Shown here in pieces: positions 1 to 10,169 of a stretch of 64,000 bases of DNA (its first letter is position 1; the number at the start of each line of letters is the position of its first letter). The notes under the pieces are model-generated. The model was not told the origin of the DNA and made no database searches. It was given only the letters and a program-made list of their open reading frames with translations. The stretch comes from Hysterium pulicare CBS 123377. Lineage: Eukaryota > Ascomycota > Dothideomycetes > Hysteriales > Hysteriaceae. Location: the NCBI GenBank assembly GCA_000467715.1, contig AJFK01000165.1, positions 62,001 to 126,000 of the forward strand, written 5' to 3'. The translations under genes and the position numbers were made by a program.

Positions 1-1
1 A

Positions 2-727
2 CTCCCAACTTCTGGAGAGAGCCTGAGTTATTGCAGATCGATGCGTGAGCGACGGAGACATCGCACTAGATTAGCTCTTCCAGGAACTGATCACCTTCAA
101 CGTTGGGCCAATGAACCGCACAGCTCTTTCTTATTCACTGAAAGCTGCAACCATCAAGCATCCAATGACTTTCTCATCGACCTGGTTTCGCTGATTCGGG
201 AAAGCCGGTTTCCTATTATATGGGCTCTGCGCTTCGCTGATTTCTGGGATCGGCCTCTTAGCTGCATCGATGTGCTAAGAATGCTGGTTATTCAGGCACT
301 GCAGCTCAATCCAGATGCTTTGACAAGCTCACCAAATCCGATTACGCTAACGCATATGCGGGAGGCTGCCAGTGAAGACGATTGGCTAGCTATTCTTGAT
401 CGAGCTTTATTTGGTATTCCTTGTGTTTATGTGGTATTAGATGCAAATCTACTCGAACATGCGACAGAATATAACCGGACCATGGTGACAAAGGTGCTCG
501 AGACGTTTGCTGAGAAGATCAGTACAGTGGTGAAAGTATTTGTCCCCGTGATCTCCGTTGATCAGAAACATATTACCTCAAACTGGAATTCGTTGAAGTG
601 GGAAAGGCTGCAAACAAACGAGGTAGACTTCAAGATGGATAGATCAGGATATTGGCAGACAAGAGCAAGAAGAAGGCGAGTTCTCAACACGGTCGCGCGC
701 CGAAGAAAAAAGTACGATCAGGGGTAG
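2..727 (+). CDS. C-terminal part of a fungal protein of the DUF7708-associated type (5' end outside window)
   Basis: The reading frame is open from the window edge to the stop at 725-727, so the ATG at 41 is probably internal and this is the 3' end of a longer gene. What can be seen is an alpha/beta pattern (FLFTESCNHQ, then LIDLVSLIRESRFPIIWALR, then VYVVLDANLL, then VVKVFVPVIS) followed by a basic tail rich in Arg and Lys. From memory this order resembles the C-terminal segment of large Pezizomycotina proteins that carry DUF7708 or P-loop-like regions, where a strand-helix-strand core ends with a VVDxE-type strand. No Walker motif is visible in the part present. Function is unknown; family assignment is tentative. 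Confidence 0.5.
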   Translation, partial: LPTSGESLSYCRSMRERRRHRTRLALPGTDHLQRWANEPHSSFLFTESCNHQASNDFLIDLVSLIRESRFPIIWALRFADFWDRPLSCIDVLRMLVIQALQLNPDALTSSPNPITLTHMREAASEDDWLAILDRALFGIPCVYVVLDANLLEHATEYNRTMVTKVLETFAEKISTVVKVFVPVISVDQKHITSNWNSLKWERLQTNEVDFKMDRSGYWQTRARRRRVLNTVARRRKKYDQG

Positions 728-881
728 AGGTGTGACCAAATCGAGGGCCGTTAGAGACTCAAAGGTAAGAGATGTAGAGCTTTCATTTCTCTAGACTTTA
801 CGTTTCAAGAGATATATTAGCCTAATAGGTCGTTGTTAAGGATGGCGAGACCAGGCACGTTCAGCCATCACGATGAGGTTG

Positions 882-1262
882 TCATCGAAGAAGAAAAGTC
901 GTGAAAGCAACGTAGCGAGTCTCACATAGTTGTCCTGAAGTTGCGGATATTTCGACCATGAAACCGGGGGTTTGTTTTGAATCTTGAATCTTGTGTTCCC
1001 AGCTTAAGAAAGAATCTGTAATTATGACTTTATGAATAAACCCAGAGGAGTACTCATGTTGTGCAATATCTGTGAGCATCTGGAAGCTGACGGGGGACAG
1101 CATGACCTTGACGGATTCAAAGCACTTTTTTCCGAAAGAGTGCATTGACTTGGATGCAATATCTCGATTCGTAGATCTAAAGTTGATGAGATCGCTGGAT
1201 TGTTCGAGATGATCAGCGATGAGGGATATAACCTCGCCAGGTAAGTCGCAAATGCCAGGCAT
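882..1262 (-). pseudogene. Truncated F-box paralogue
   Basis: The product starts with a recognisable F-box (LPGEVISLIADHLEQSSDLI, then NFRSTNRDIASKSMHSFG) and continues SVKVMLSPVSFQMLTDIAQH. It parallels the neighbouring gene at 1729-3159 (SVKVSLNPISFQFLVDIAKH) closely. The similarity fades after about 95 residues and the frame ends at 126 residues, whereas the neighbour has 476. No continuation of the ligand-binding part is visible in any frame downstream. The simplest reading is a tandem duplicate that lost its 3' two thirds. A short spliced gene cannot be excluded. F-box proteins couple substrates to the SCF ubiquitin ligase through Skp1. Confidence 0.55.
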
Positions 1263-1728
1263 GGCTCGCAGGTGGTATTTGTATGGTTTTCGAATAGTTT
1301 CGAATACTTTTCAAGTAAATTTCGAAAGCAGTTGGCGTTGTCGAAGGCGATAAGTTGCGATAAATTAGGAAGAGATGGGGTTTTACTTTGCAGTTGTGGT
1401 AAAGCGCTTTTTATAAGGATCAGTTCAGAGACATCGTGAACCGAGAAGGATTGAGAAGCCCTGCGCTCGTGAATGTGGACCACTCCAAATACGTTATAGT
1501 GTTTGTGCTGCTTTCTGAATCATGTTGAAGACCGAAACTTGCTTTGATGACTTGTACCGAGTCTAGGTCATCTTTTCAGGCGGATAGTAAGTTTGCAGAT
1601 GCCGACACGTCCTCCGAGAAGTACAAATTATTAAACACAGAAAGCCCTTCAACTCAAGGGTAGACAGTAGAAGAATGCTTTTCGTGGATGGCAAAGAACC
1701 GCATGCATCGAGAAGATCTTAAAGCTTC

Positions 1729-3159
1729 CTAGTATGCTCCAATTTCTTTCTTGATCAATCTGATTTCCTCCACAGCAATATTTGCAAACTTAAAATCGAC
1801 GAAAGTCTGGCCATCCCGCTCTCCAAGGAAACTGTGGCTATATCTCTCAATTAGCGTTCGAAGTCCTGTTTCGACCGCGGGACCTGACCATAGTCCACCA
1901 GCATTTTTCATGTCGGGGCTTCCTTCATCGTCAAAGTTTGTAGAAGGTGAATCGAGTACGTATAGGTTGGTCTTCGATAGCCGTGGCATTTCAACAAGCG
2001 CCCGAAAAACCGGGATCCAGTCGCAAGCCTCGCAGCCCTCCGGAGGGATTAGAGTCCACCATTGGATCGTTAGTGACCGGAGGGTTATCGAATGTGTATT
2101 CAGCACTTGGAGCAGAGCTTCAGTGGTACTGTCATTTCCATTCAAGGTGAGGGCCTTCAGACTTGCGTGAACGCCCACGGATAGTGGCGATGGAACCTCA
2201 GGAAGACAGTAGTTGAGATGGAGCTCTTCTAGATCGAGAGTCCGAACGGAATGAAGTAATTCAGAAGTCCAAATTTGGGTGCTTTCGGCTGAGATCGCCA
2301 GCTGCCGCAGACGCGGTAGAGCAAGCTCGGTCCATTCAAGGCTATCCAGATCCCATGGAATATTAAGTTTCATAGTGTACTTGTTAAAGCCCCAGGTATT
2401 AATGGCGAGATCCAATTTGATATGAAGTAGAGAAGGTTCCTTCAATGCTTGGAAGACTATCCGATAAGGTCGCATCCGTAGTCTCCGTTCGTCTTGGCTG
2501 TCATATTTTCCAGAGATTCGTGTAATATCAACACCCGTAACCTTGATTAGCTTCTGAATTCCGAGACAAGGGTTGGATGTGTTGTCTAAAGATTTTCGCC
2601 AATTGATAGTCTCATCATCTACAGCCAAGATCTGCAGGTTTCTCAGAAGCTTGAGGGTATTTGTCAATGCGCGGGGATCAAAGTGACGTTCGCGCCAGCA
2701 GCATGTCTTATAGTAGTCTTCCAGTTCAGGGATTTTCTTCCACAATAAAGGAGGTGCGACTAGATTGATGTACTCGCAGCTTAAAATGTGAGTTGAGATG
2801 GTGACCTGTCGGACGAATTCAGCGAAATGCTTTGCTATATCGACGAGAAATTGGAAGCTTATCGGATTGAGACTGACTTTGACAGAGGTAAAGAGCCTCG
2901 TCCCAAATGAGTGTCGTGCTTTCGAAGCAAGAGATTTACAGGCAAGTCGGAAGTTGAGAACATCGACAATATCCTCAATCTCGTCGCAAATGAGGCTAAT
3001 GATCTCCCCAGGAAGAGATGGGAGGGTCAACGATGGTGCTAGAACCGGAGAAAATACCATGAGGTCTTGGCACTCTTTGATATATGAATCCAGCCTGGAA
3101 GCGAAGAGTTGTAGTTCGACTCGGCGAGTTGGTCTGTAGTTATTGATATGGTAAAGCAT
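1729..3159 (-). CDS. F-box protein with degenerate leucine-rich region
   Basis: This single-exon gene encodes 476 residues. The F-box lies at about residues 48-90 (PSLPGEIISLICDEIEDIVD, then VLNFRLACKSLASKARHSF), a pattern typical of fungal F-box proteins that dock on Skp1 in SCF ubiquitin ligases. The middle and C-terminal parts have irregular Leu-rich segments (LRQLAISAES, LDLEELHLNYCLPEV, ASLKALTLNG, ITLRSLTIQWW) that look like a poorly conserved LRR solenoid for substrate binding. An internal Met at residue 34 gives an alternative start at 3060 just ahead of the F-box; the first ATG was kept. A truncated copy lies immediately downstream. The substrate is unknown. Confidence 0.75.
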   Translation of the reverse strand: MLYHINNYRPTRRVELQLFASRLDSYIKECQDLMVFSPVLAPSLTLPSLPGEIISLICDEIEDIVDVLNFRLACKSLASKARHSFGTRLFTSVKVSLNPISFQFLVDIAKHFAEFVRQVTISTHILSCEYINLVAPPLLWKKIPELEDYYKTCCWRERHFDPRALTNTLKLLRNLQILAVDDETINWRKSLDNTSNPCLGIQKLIKVTGVDITRISGKYDSQDERRLRMRPYRIVFQALKEPSLLHIKLDLAINTWGFNKYTMKLNIPWDLDSLEWTELALPRLRQLAISAESTQIWTSELLHSVRTLDLEELHLNYCLPEVPSPLSVGVHASLKALTLNGNDSTTEALLQVLNTHSITLRSLTIQWWTLIPPEGCEACDWIPVFRALVEMPRLSKTNLYVLDSPSTNFDDEGSPDMKNAGGLWSGPAVETGLRTLIERYSHSFLGERDGQTFVDFKFANIAVEEIRLIKKEIGAY

Positions 3160-3630
3160 GCTTGAGTATCTCGTGGTGCAGAAGAGATGTTTGTAGACCT
3201 AACCATTCGCCGTTTGCTTATCAGCACAAGTAATTTTTGGTAGTACTCGGAGGTAGGAATCCTGTATTAATATAGGTCTGGTGGAGCTAAGTAGTTGACG
3301 TTCAGAAGATATCGTGTGTCGCATTGTAAAGCCGTACTGATCCGTAAATTGTGCTGCTCCGAAGTAATTTGTGAGGTGCCACTCTTCGCGCCAAACGGCT
3401 CCGCTCTAGGTTACATCGCGCCCCCGCTCGCTCACAGCGATCAACACAGGGACCCTGATAACCGTCGAAGGCTTGTTGCGGTTCGGCATACATAAGATAT
3501 CGCCTTCCAGCCTTCCCAATGGTTCCTTCACCCGTCACGTTCGATAGTTTATCGCCCTGGAGTTCGTATCGTCCACAGAGACGGCCTATTGACCAATTGT
3601 GCAGACTAGTAGATCTACTTGTTGTGAACG
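3160..3630. promoter_or_regulatory. Divergent intergenic region
   Basis: This stretch separates the F-box gene (minus) from the sugar transporter (plus). Open frames in it on both strands do not resemble proteins. It presumably holds both promoters, but no specific element was recognised. Confidence 0.35.
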
Positions 3631-5445
3631 ATGGGAGCGAAAACATACGATGATCCAGTAAAAGAGCCAGAGTCGCCATTTGAAGAGCGACAAACCTCCG
3701 TTGCCGAAGCGGAGGAAGTGCGGGAAGCAATTGAGACGGAGCACAATCTTGACTTTATGACTGCCGTCAAATTATATCCCAAGGCAATTGCGTGGTCAAT
3801 GTATTTCAGTTTGGGAGTCATTATGCTCGGTAAGCCGTGCGAATTTGATGTCGATATGCTAATCTTGGAGGGAGCATATCCCATCGCATTTGATTACACG
3901 GCTAACGGTAGAAGCTTTCGACCCCCAATTACTAGGGAACTTGTATGCGATGCCAGCCTTCCAGAAAGATTTCGGATACGAATTTCAAGGTTCCTATATT
4001 ATCTCCGCGCCATGGCAGACCGGTCTATCGATGGGCAACCCGGTTGGTCAGGTCGTGGGTGCTCTCGCAGCAGCATATCCAATGGAATTGTTTGGTCGGA
4101 AAAAGACATTCTCTGTCTGCGTGGTTCTGACAGCTTCCCTGGTCTTCATTCAGTTCTTTGCCAGGTCCCTTCAAGTTTTGCTTGTCGGAGAGTTGCTCGG
4201 AGGCTTAGTTCTGGGAATGTACGTTGTCATTGCTCCTGCGTATGCTTCAGAAGTATGTCCTATTGCTATTCGAGGCGTTCTCACATCGTATGTCAATCTA
4301 TGCTTCGTCATGGGCCAACTCCTTGCAAATGGAATAACGAAGGGTACCTCGAATCTTCAAACGCACTGGGCATACAGTATTCCTTTCGCTCTTCAATGGT
4401 TCTGGGTTCTTATTATTCTTCCCGGAATGGCGTTTGCTCCCGAGAGTCCTTGGTGGCTGGCAAGGAAAGGCAGACTCGAAGCTGCCGAGAACAGCCTACG
4501 ACGTCTAGCTAGCCCTACGGTCAACGTCAAATCAACTCTTGCTATGATCATTGAAACGGATCGAGTCGAGCAAGAGATGGAGGCTGGTAGTACCTACTGG
4601 GACTGCTTCCGAAAGATCAACCTTCGCCGAACTGAGATCGCCATCGGTGTCTACGCAATCCAAGTATTATCTGGAATTTATTTAATCAATTACGGCACTT
4701 ACTTCTTTTCTTTAGCAGGGTTGGACACTGGTAATACCAAAAGTCAGTTTCATTCGAGGACCACGTGACTAATTCCATCCAGGTCACGCTTTTGACATGG
4801 GTGTGGGGTTCTTGGCGGTTGGCTTCGTAGGAACCATCATCTCTTGGTTTTTAATGCAGTACTTTGGGCGACGGACCATATATAATGTAGGCCTGGCAGC
4901 GTTGGCCATACTCCAGCTCTTGATCGGAATTCTGGATTGCATACCTAATCACCCTTCCGAAGTAACATGGGCTCAATCTTCTCTAGTAAGTCAGCCATTC
5001 ATTGAATCGGCATATTTCAAAGTGGCTGATTTGTCATAGATGTTAGTTTGGAATTTTTGCTACGATTTAAGCATTGGTCCCGTCTGTTTCGCCATCCTAT
5101 GCGAAGTCTCTGCTACTCGTGTGCGATCAAAGACCATCGCGGTCTCTACAGCTGTGCAGGCGGTTCTCGGAACTGTCTTTACAGTAGCAATCGTACGTCC
5201 ACCTTCCCTTCCCTTTCTTCATATCTTCTGGACATGCTGACCGTTCACAACAGCCTTACATGATGAACCCTGATCAAGCCTATCTCCGTGGAAAGCTTGG
5301 CTTTGTCTTCGGCGGACTCGCATGTCTCTCTTTGATCTGGTCTTACTTTCGAGTACCCGAGACGAGGGGAAGAACTTACGAAGAGCTAGATATCATGTTC
5401 GAGCGCGGTGTGCGTACTAGAGCTTTTGGTAGCTACAAGATCTAA
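3631..5445 (+). CDS. MFS sugar transporter, alpha-glucoside/maltose permease type
   Basis: A plasma-membrane sugar/H+ symporter of the major facilitator superfamily (sugar porter family), about 530 residues with 12 predicted membrane helices. Five exons fit by frame: introns at 3830-3911, 4731-4782, 4986-5039 and 5193-5253. Splicing the first intron joins GVIMLEAFDPQLLGNLYAMP, the helix-1 motif of fungal MAL-type permeases. Further signatures are YPMELFGRKKTF in the loop between helices 2 and 3, PESPWWLARKGR before the central loop, MQYFGRRTIYN, and VPETRGRTYEELDIMFERG at the end of helix 12. The N-terminus is acidic and cytosolic. Substrate preference (maltose, sucrose or other alpha-glucosides) is inferred from the family only. 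Nothing next to it encodes a glucosidase. Confidence 0.88.
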
Positions 5446-6155
5446 TGGAAACTTGAATGGTGGTTTTGAGGATTAAATACCGAACTTTGCTACTGGTTGT
5501 GAACTGAAAGTAGAGAGTGTCTAGGAAGTCATGCGCAATACCGTTACGGCCAACTCACAACAAGCGAACGAACCGATTTGGCACCCGAACGCTAGAAGCA
5601 CTTAGACTAAAACCGAACAATCACAGAGACCTCGCTTTTGATATTGCAGTGAAACTAGCCACCGTAGTAAAAGAAGGGTGGTCTTACCGGTGAAGCGACC
5701 TCGAACATCATACAACCTCTCTCGCCAACCCTCCGTCAACCATAACCGCTGGACCTTAGTCGTCCTTCACCTGCTGTCCTCCTCACCCTTGAATCTTTCT
5801 ATCAGCTTATACTTCCGTCTTCCAATTTTCACACGATCGGACTTTAGTTTGACAACAACGTTTTGACCCTAAAGTCACAAATCTTCACCGCGATAAGCTC
5901 ATACTGCTCCATAAGCAGAGTTTGCCTCACCTCAGATTCAAGTGAGTGCGAGCAAGAGGTGGTGGATCTCTTTCACCATGAACAACCGTTCCTCTCATTC
6001 TTTACGAAAGCCTTACTAATGGCGTTGAGCAGATTACTTCACTCTCCGATTTCGAGCTGAAACAAAGTATCCTCACTATACGGAAAGTTTCGAACTTGGT
6101 CGCAGCAGCCGGGCCAGACCTCAACACCCTTGAGAACCACGACTAATTATTAGCC
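5446..6155. other. Intergenic, pyrimidine-rich upstream region
   Basis: No gene is supported here. The segment from about 5680 to 5870 is rich in C and T, as is common in fungal promoters and leaders, and probably serves the gene starting at 6156. Confidence 0.35.
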
Positions 6156-6764
6156 ATGGAGACTGAAGCGAATGATGACATCGACGCCCTTGCTCAGAGA
6201 TTAAGGGACACCGAGAAAGCCCTTCGCGAAGCCACTGAAGGTGCGTTGAAGAAAGAGAGGGCTCTTCGAAAGACTGCGGAAGATGCGTTGAAGAAAGAGA
6301 TGGCTCTTCGGAAGACTGCCGAGCAGAATTTGAAGAAGGAAAAGACTCTCCGCAAGAATGCTGATGAAGCGTTGAAGTACGAGAAGATTCTCCGGAAGAA
6401 TGTTGAAGAGGCCTTGCAGAAGGAGCAAAAGCGCGGAAGAGCGCTGGAGGATCAATGGAAGCTGGGTCGCCTTCGACGAAAAGAGGCGGATACGACTATA
6501 GAGAAACTCGCACTTGCCGCTCTTTTCTCCTCCAAATACTTGCAGAATTTGAACAATGATTTCTCAGACGTACTATCCTTTTCCGGTCCTTTCAATAAAG
6601 CAGGGTTGGAAAGACCAGGTATCGCCGATCAGTTTGTGACAGACGCAAATCGTTCTTTGAAAAAGCTATGTATTTGGACTATTGAGATCCTGAAGGGAAC
6701 TTCCTCGCAAGTAGTTGAGGAACAAGCGACAGAAATGCTCTCGAGTTTGGTTCTGGCTTCATGA
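6156..6764 (+). CDS. Uncharacterised protein with N-terminal 14-residue coiled-coil repeats
   Basis: A single-exon gene of 202 residues. Residues 22-91 consist of five consecutive 14-residue units of the form xLRKxAEEALKKEx, exactly two heptads each with no gap, so a continuous charged coiled coil (or single alpha-helix) is expected. A globular-looking part follows (about residues 105-202), with LALAALFSSKYLQNLNNDFS, a loop with two prolines, and a helical end, LKKLCIWTIEILKGTSSQVV. No enzyme motif, signal peptide or membrane segment is visible. No family was recognised; the repeat may mediate oligomerisation. Low-complexity charged repeats often look alike without common ancestry. Confidence 0.6.
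   Translation: METEANDDIDALAQRLRDTEKALREATEGALKKERALRKTAEDALKKEMALRKTAEQNLKKEKTLRKNADEALKYEKILRKNVEEALQKEQKRGRALEDQWKLGRLRRKEADTTIEKLALAALFSSKYLQNLNNDFSDVLSFSGPFNKAGLERPGIADQFVTDANRSLKKLCIWTIEILKGTSSQVVEEQATEMLSSLVLAS
6219..6428 (+). repeat. Five in-frame 42-bp tandem repeats (14 residues each)
   Basis: Units begin at codons 22, 36, 50, 64 and 78 of the gene starting at 6156. The core pattern is Leu-Arg-Lys followed by Ala-Leu-Lys-Lys-Glu. Units 2 to 4 are most alike at DNA level (GCGTTGAAGAAAGAGA recurs), suggesting recent duplication by slippage. Confidence 0.8.
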
Positions 6765-7417
6765 GAATCGATCTACTATGACAATACGCACGTCACTGTG
6801 AATATAAAGCCACCAACTTCGTTTGAGCAGTGGAAGAGATTGGCAGAGAATCGATGTCGAGGCGAAGGGTTACCAAGCCCTTTCCCACCTGAAGACCGAA
6901 CTCCTGCTTCAATTGAAGATCGGAGATCCATGTCACCACTTTCCGAAAGATTTGCCCACGTGGTCGCGAATACTCCGGCTCCTATCATGCCACCATCATT
7001 TCTCCAGATCACTGGGTCCGGAGATCAAACTCTTCCTACGATTCCTACTTCTGCATCCACTTCATGATTCTCGATTTTGTCGGATCTTATACGGACCGAT
7101 TCCCTTGGTCTCCGGGTTTCATTCAGTGAGACTGCTTAATTCCTTCAGCTAGCCGTCGCTGCTTCATTAGCATTCCATCGGGAGTTTGGTGTATCACGCT
7201 AAGTTCCACGATAGACTTCTTGTGGTTGATGAAGCTACCCCAATTAGGGGCGCTCAGTGTGCATCAAATAGATCTCCCATGTATCCTAGAACTAGATAAA
7301 TATAGAAAACATCATTAGGTATCTTGATCGCTCAAGTAGAATTGACATATCATGATGAGAAAGCGTACTGATTCCCCAAAGCCCATAGAAAAACTCTTCA
7401 TACTTCCACGTTCCCCC
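6765..7417. other. Intergenic; possible decayed coding relic near 6815-7000
   Basis: Two adjacent plus-strand frames each give protein-like text (SFEQWKRLAENR in one, then EAKGYQALSHLKTELLLQLK in the other, shifted by one base). This could be a broken former exon, but no intact gene or family is recognisable. Otherwise nothing is seen. Confidence 0.25.
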
Positions 7418-9242
7418 TTAAAATTCCGTTACTGGATCAAGCCACTCCTTAATAATCTCCAACTCCATCCCCCTCAGCTAGCGAAAATCTGTTAGCTCCA
7501 CTCCTATCCCCAGCCACGCCAACGGTTCTGGGTTCAACTCACCTGAATAACCGCTTTCCTATCCGCCGGATCCGGCGCAAACAAATCTTCACGATGCGCC
7601 GTGTCTAGCGCGTAAATCACCCTCGAAGCATTCCGACTCGCCGTTACCGGAACCGCCAGTGGCTCGACGCCAGAAGTGGGATCGTACTGGCCCTTTGACC
7701 AGATGATGCGTGTTGAGTTCTGGATATCTGCGGGCGAGAAATGGTAGCGTTGTTCAATCTCAGCCGACGTCATGGTATCGACTCCGTATTATGCTTTGCA
7801 GAGTTGCGGCCTGGTGTCGCCGCCGCGCAAAAGAGGGAATATGGTGCCCTTGTTGTAGGCTGCGGTTGTGAGGGGCATGTATGTACCTGGTAGGGTGGTT
7901 AGTTGAGATAATGGTGGCTTTTGCGCGATACGGTGAACGGGACTTACAGATGATGTAATTGAAAACGTCGCTTTGAATCAACGGAACGGCGTTTTTGGCG
8001 AAGTTGGAACTTGTGTAGTTGATACAGGGTTGATGATATATCCCAGGTGGCCCATACCACAGCCAATTGCTTTGATTGATAATCTGGATGGGATCGGTTG
8101 CGTTCAAGGCAATGTTGATGACTTTATCTAGAGGTAGTCCCACGGGCCCTCGGCCGGATTTTGCTACCGGATAGTTGAATTCGGCGGCTAGTGAGAAGAT
8201 CTGGGCGAGGTCGATGATAAGGGAAGCGTGCCCGGCAGTATCATTCGGCTTTACGTCTGAGCATAGACCCAGTTCTGATTTCAGTGTCGCAACATCGCCT
8301 GCGGCGGATGTTAGTATGGGTAACGTAAGGGTAGATGCTTTCATAGGTCGAGATAGTGACGTACCTGAAACGAGGCGTTGTTCGAGAACTTCGAATGCGG
8401 TTTGAATATTTTGCGAGGCTTGCCTTGAGCGATCTTGATATACACCATTCAACTGCGAGCGAGTTAATAAGACGTCCGACACCAGCTCCTTAAATTGGTG
8501 ACTCACCCAGTTCCACCAGTTGTAGCTATTAGGATCACTACTATTTCCGAAACCCATAACAGGACCTGCTGAAGCAATTGCACCATAAAATGTCTCTGGA
8601 TGATTGAGTCGGAATGCTCCCGCTAGGAAACCACCGTACGAGCCTTGGTATCGAACCGTTAGAAAGTTCGATAAGCGAGAGGGATATACGTACCACTAGC
8701 TACAATGCACTTGCTGTCTGCGGCCCCGGTGATGTTATCTTTAACCATATCGATGAAGTTAACCGCGTCGGCCATGATGTTGTCGAGGGTAAGGTATTGA
8801 AAGCCTTCAGGAGTGTAGGACTTTGCAGGCCCAAACGGGGTACTTTCGCCAAAATATCGATGTTCTAGAGAGACTGCGATTCCCCCAAGCTCTTTCGCCC
8901 ATTCGTACATGATCGTGGCATTCTAGGGTGTTTATTAGTTTTTGCAGTCAATGAACTGTGTTTGGGATTACTCACCACACAATCTAAGAATGTAGTTTCC
9001 TCGCCTTCGAAGAACATGATGGGCCCTCCTGGCTTGAAAAAGTCGGTAACGATGCTGTACCGTTGTTGAAATGTCCCATTTGCTTTTCCAAAATGGTCGA
9101 CCTCTTGGGTTATAAATTTATAGTCACATGGTAGTGGTTGAATAGTCGATGGGCTTTGGCTTTGGCTGGCTAATATTCTCGAAGGAGATGCAAAAGCTAG
9201 GGAAGTAATGAATGCCAGGGAGAAAATATTTGACAATAACAT
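7418..9242 (-). CDS. Secreted serine carboxypeptidase, peptidase family S28
   Basis: An extracellular or vacuolar prolyl-type carboxypeptidase (family S28, alpha/beta hydrolase fold), about 530 residues. The N-terminus is a signal peptide (MLLSNIFSLAFITSLAFAS) and several N-glycosylation sites follow. After splicing, the catalytic Ser sits in VASGSYGGFLAGAFRLNHP, matching the GxSxGG nucleophile elbow of the family. The likely catalytic Asp is in SKGQYDPTSGV and the His in LDTAHREDLF, in the right order. Substrate-pocket landmarks such as EHRYFGESTPFG and LTLDNIMADAVNFI are present. At least five introns fit by frame, including one within the Ser motif codon and one of exactly 54 nt at 8453-8506. 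The last exon ends IKEWLDPVTEF. A Zn2Cys6 factor lies upstream on the same strand. Confidence 0.9.
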
Positions 9243-10169
9243 GTTGAAAGTACAGTCTGTGAAATAGGATTATCTGCGTTCCGTTGACAGAGAGATGCTA
9301 GACTATGACGGGGTATAGAAGGCAGTTTATAAATTGGATATCATCGCACCATAATCCTTCTTCTCCTCAAAAGAAGCACTACCTTCCCGCCTAACACAGG
9401 TTCCTTATTTTGGGGAAATGTTGTCCGTGATTCATCGCAAATCGTGCGTTGCAGGCGAGCTGGGGCGAAAATAAGGATAAACCCACTCGTTCATCGAGGT
9501 ATTCCTATTGGCACACCGAAGTGATGCCGCGAGCCGCAGCTACCATGGCCCTGGATTTAGAGGCATGTTGCGGCTCTAGATCTGACAGATGAGCTTGATT
9601 GGGTTGACGGTTCCAGCGCGCTCGCAGCATGGTTCCTAACGTGGAAAGATGCTTGGCAGAACGTCTAGGTTGGCGAGATGAGATAATACGGACAGACTCG
9701 TTGAACTTCGCCGAGCAAATATCCGCATAGGGGATTGAATGCACATCATGAAAGGATCTATAGTTAGCATCAAGCAAAAGGTGGGGGGCTCAGCTCGGGA
9801 GATCATTCGCGACCACCCCATGAGATGACGTCCTTGTAGGTAGGCTAACAATTGCGACTAGGAGAAGAGCAATGAGTTTGAATGATTCAGCGGAAATGAT
9901 CACAATTCTAGGGTCTAATAAGGCATCTGATTGCCTACGAGAAAAGGTTCGGCCATGCTTGTGAGAATGCCACGTGACTAGAGGCACAACATTTTCACCG
10001 GATTGGGTTCAATTCTAGCTTCGATTTTCTTGCATATATAGTAACAGAATGGTATACGTATAACAGTGTTAATGTGCACTGAGGGACAGATAATCCTCTA
10101 GGACCACATTGCTAAGGTCACACAGCGTATGCGCACAGCAAGAAAAGCCGGCACGAGGTTGATGCGTAG
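9243..10169. other. Intergenic region upstream of the S28 gene
   Basis: It probably holds the S28 promoter (9243 to about 9500). Open frames at 9505-9987 do not look like proteins. Its right end contains a copy of a dispersed element (see 10032-10166). Confidence 0.35.
10032..10166 (-). repeat. Copy A of a diverged dispersed element
   Basis: This segment aligns without a gap to 48065-48199; a hand count over 124 bases from 10043 gives about 69% identity, with transitions prominent among the differences. It lies in the 3' flank of the Zn2Cys6 gene. On the minus strand one frame reads CCAHTLCDLSNVVLEDYLSL, similar to the peptide read from the other copy. Confidence 0.6.

Noticed and set aside
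1751-2170. Plus-strand open frame of 139 codons
   Set aside because: It lies wholly antisense to the F-box gene and has no protein-like features.
10005-10020. GGGTTCAATTCT resembling a tRNA T-arm
   Set aside because: No matching acceptor stem, D-arm or anticodon arm can be folded around it. No tRNA was supported anywhere.
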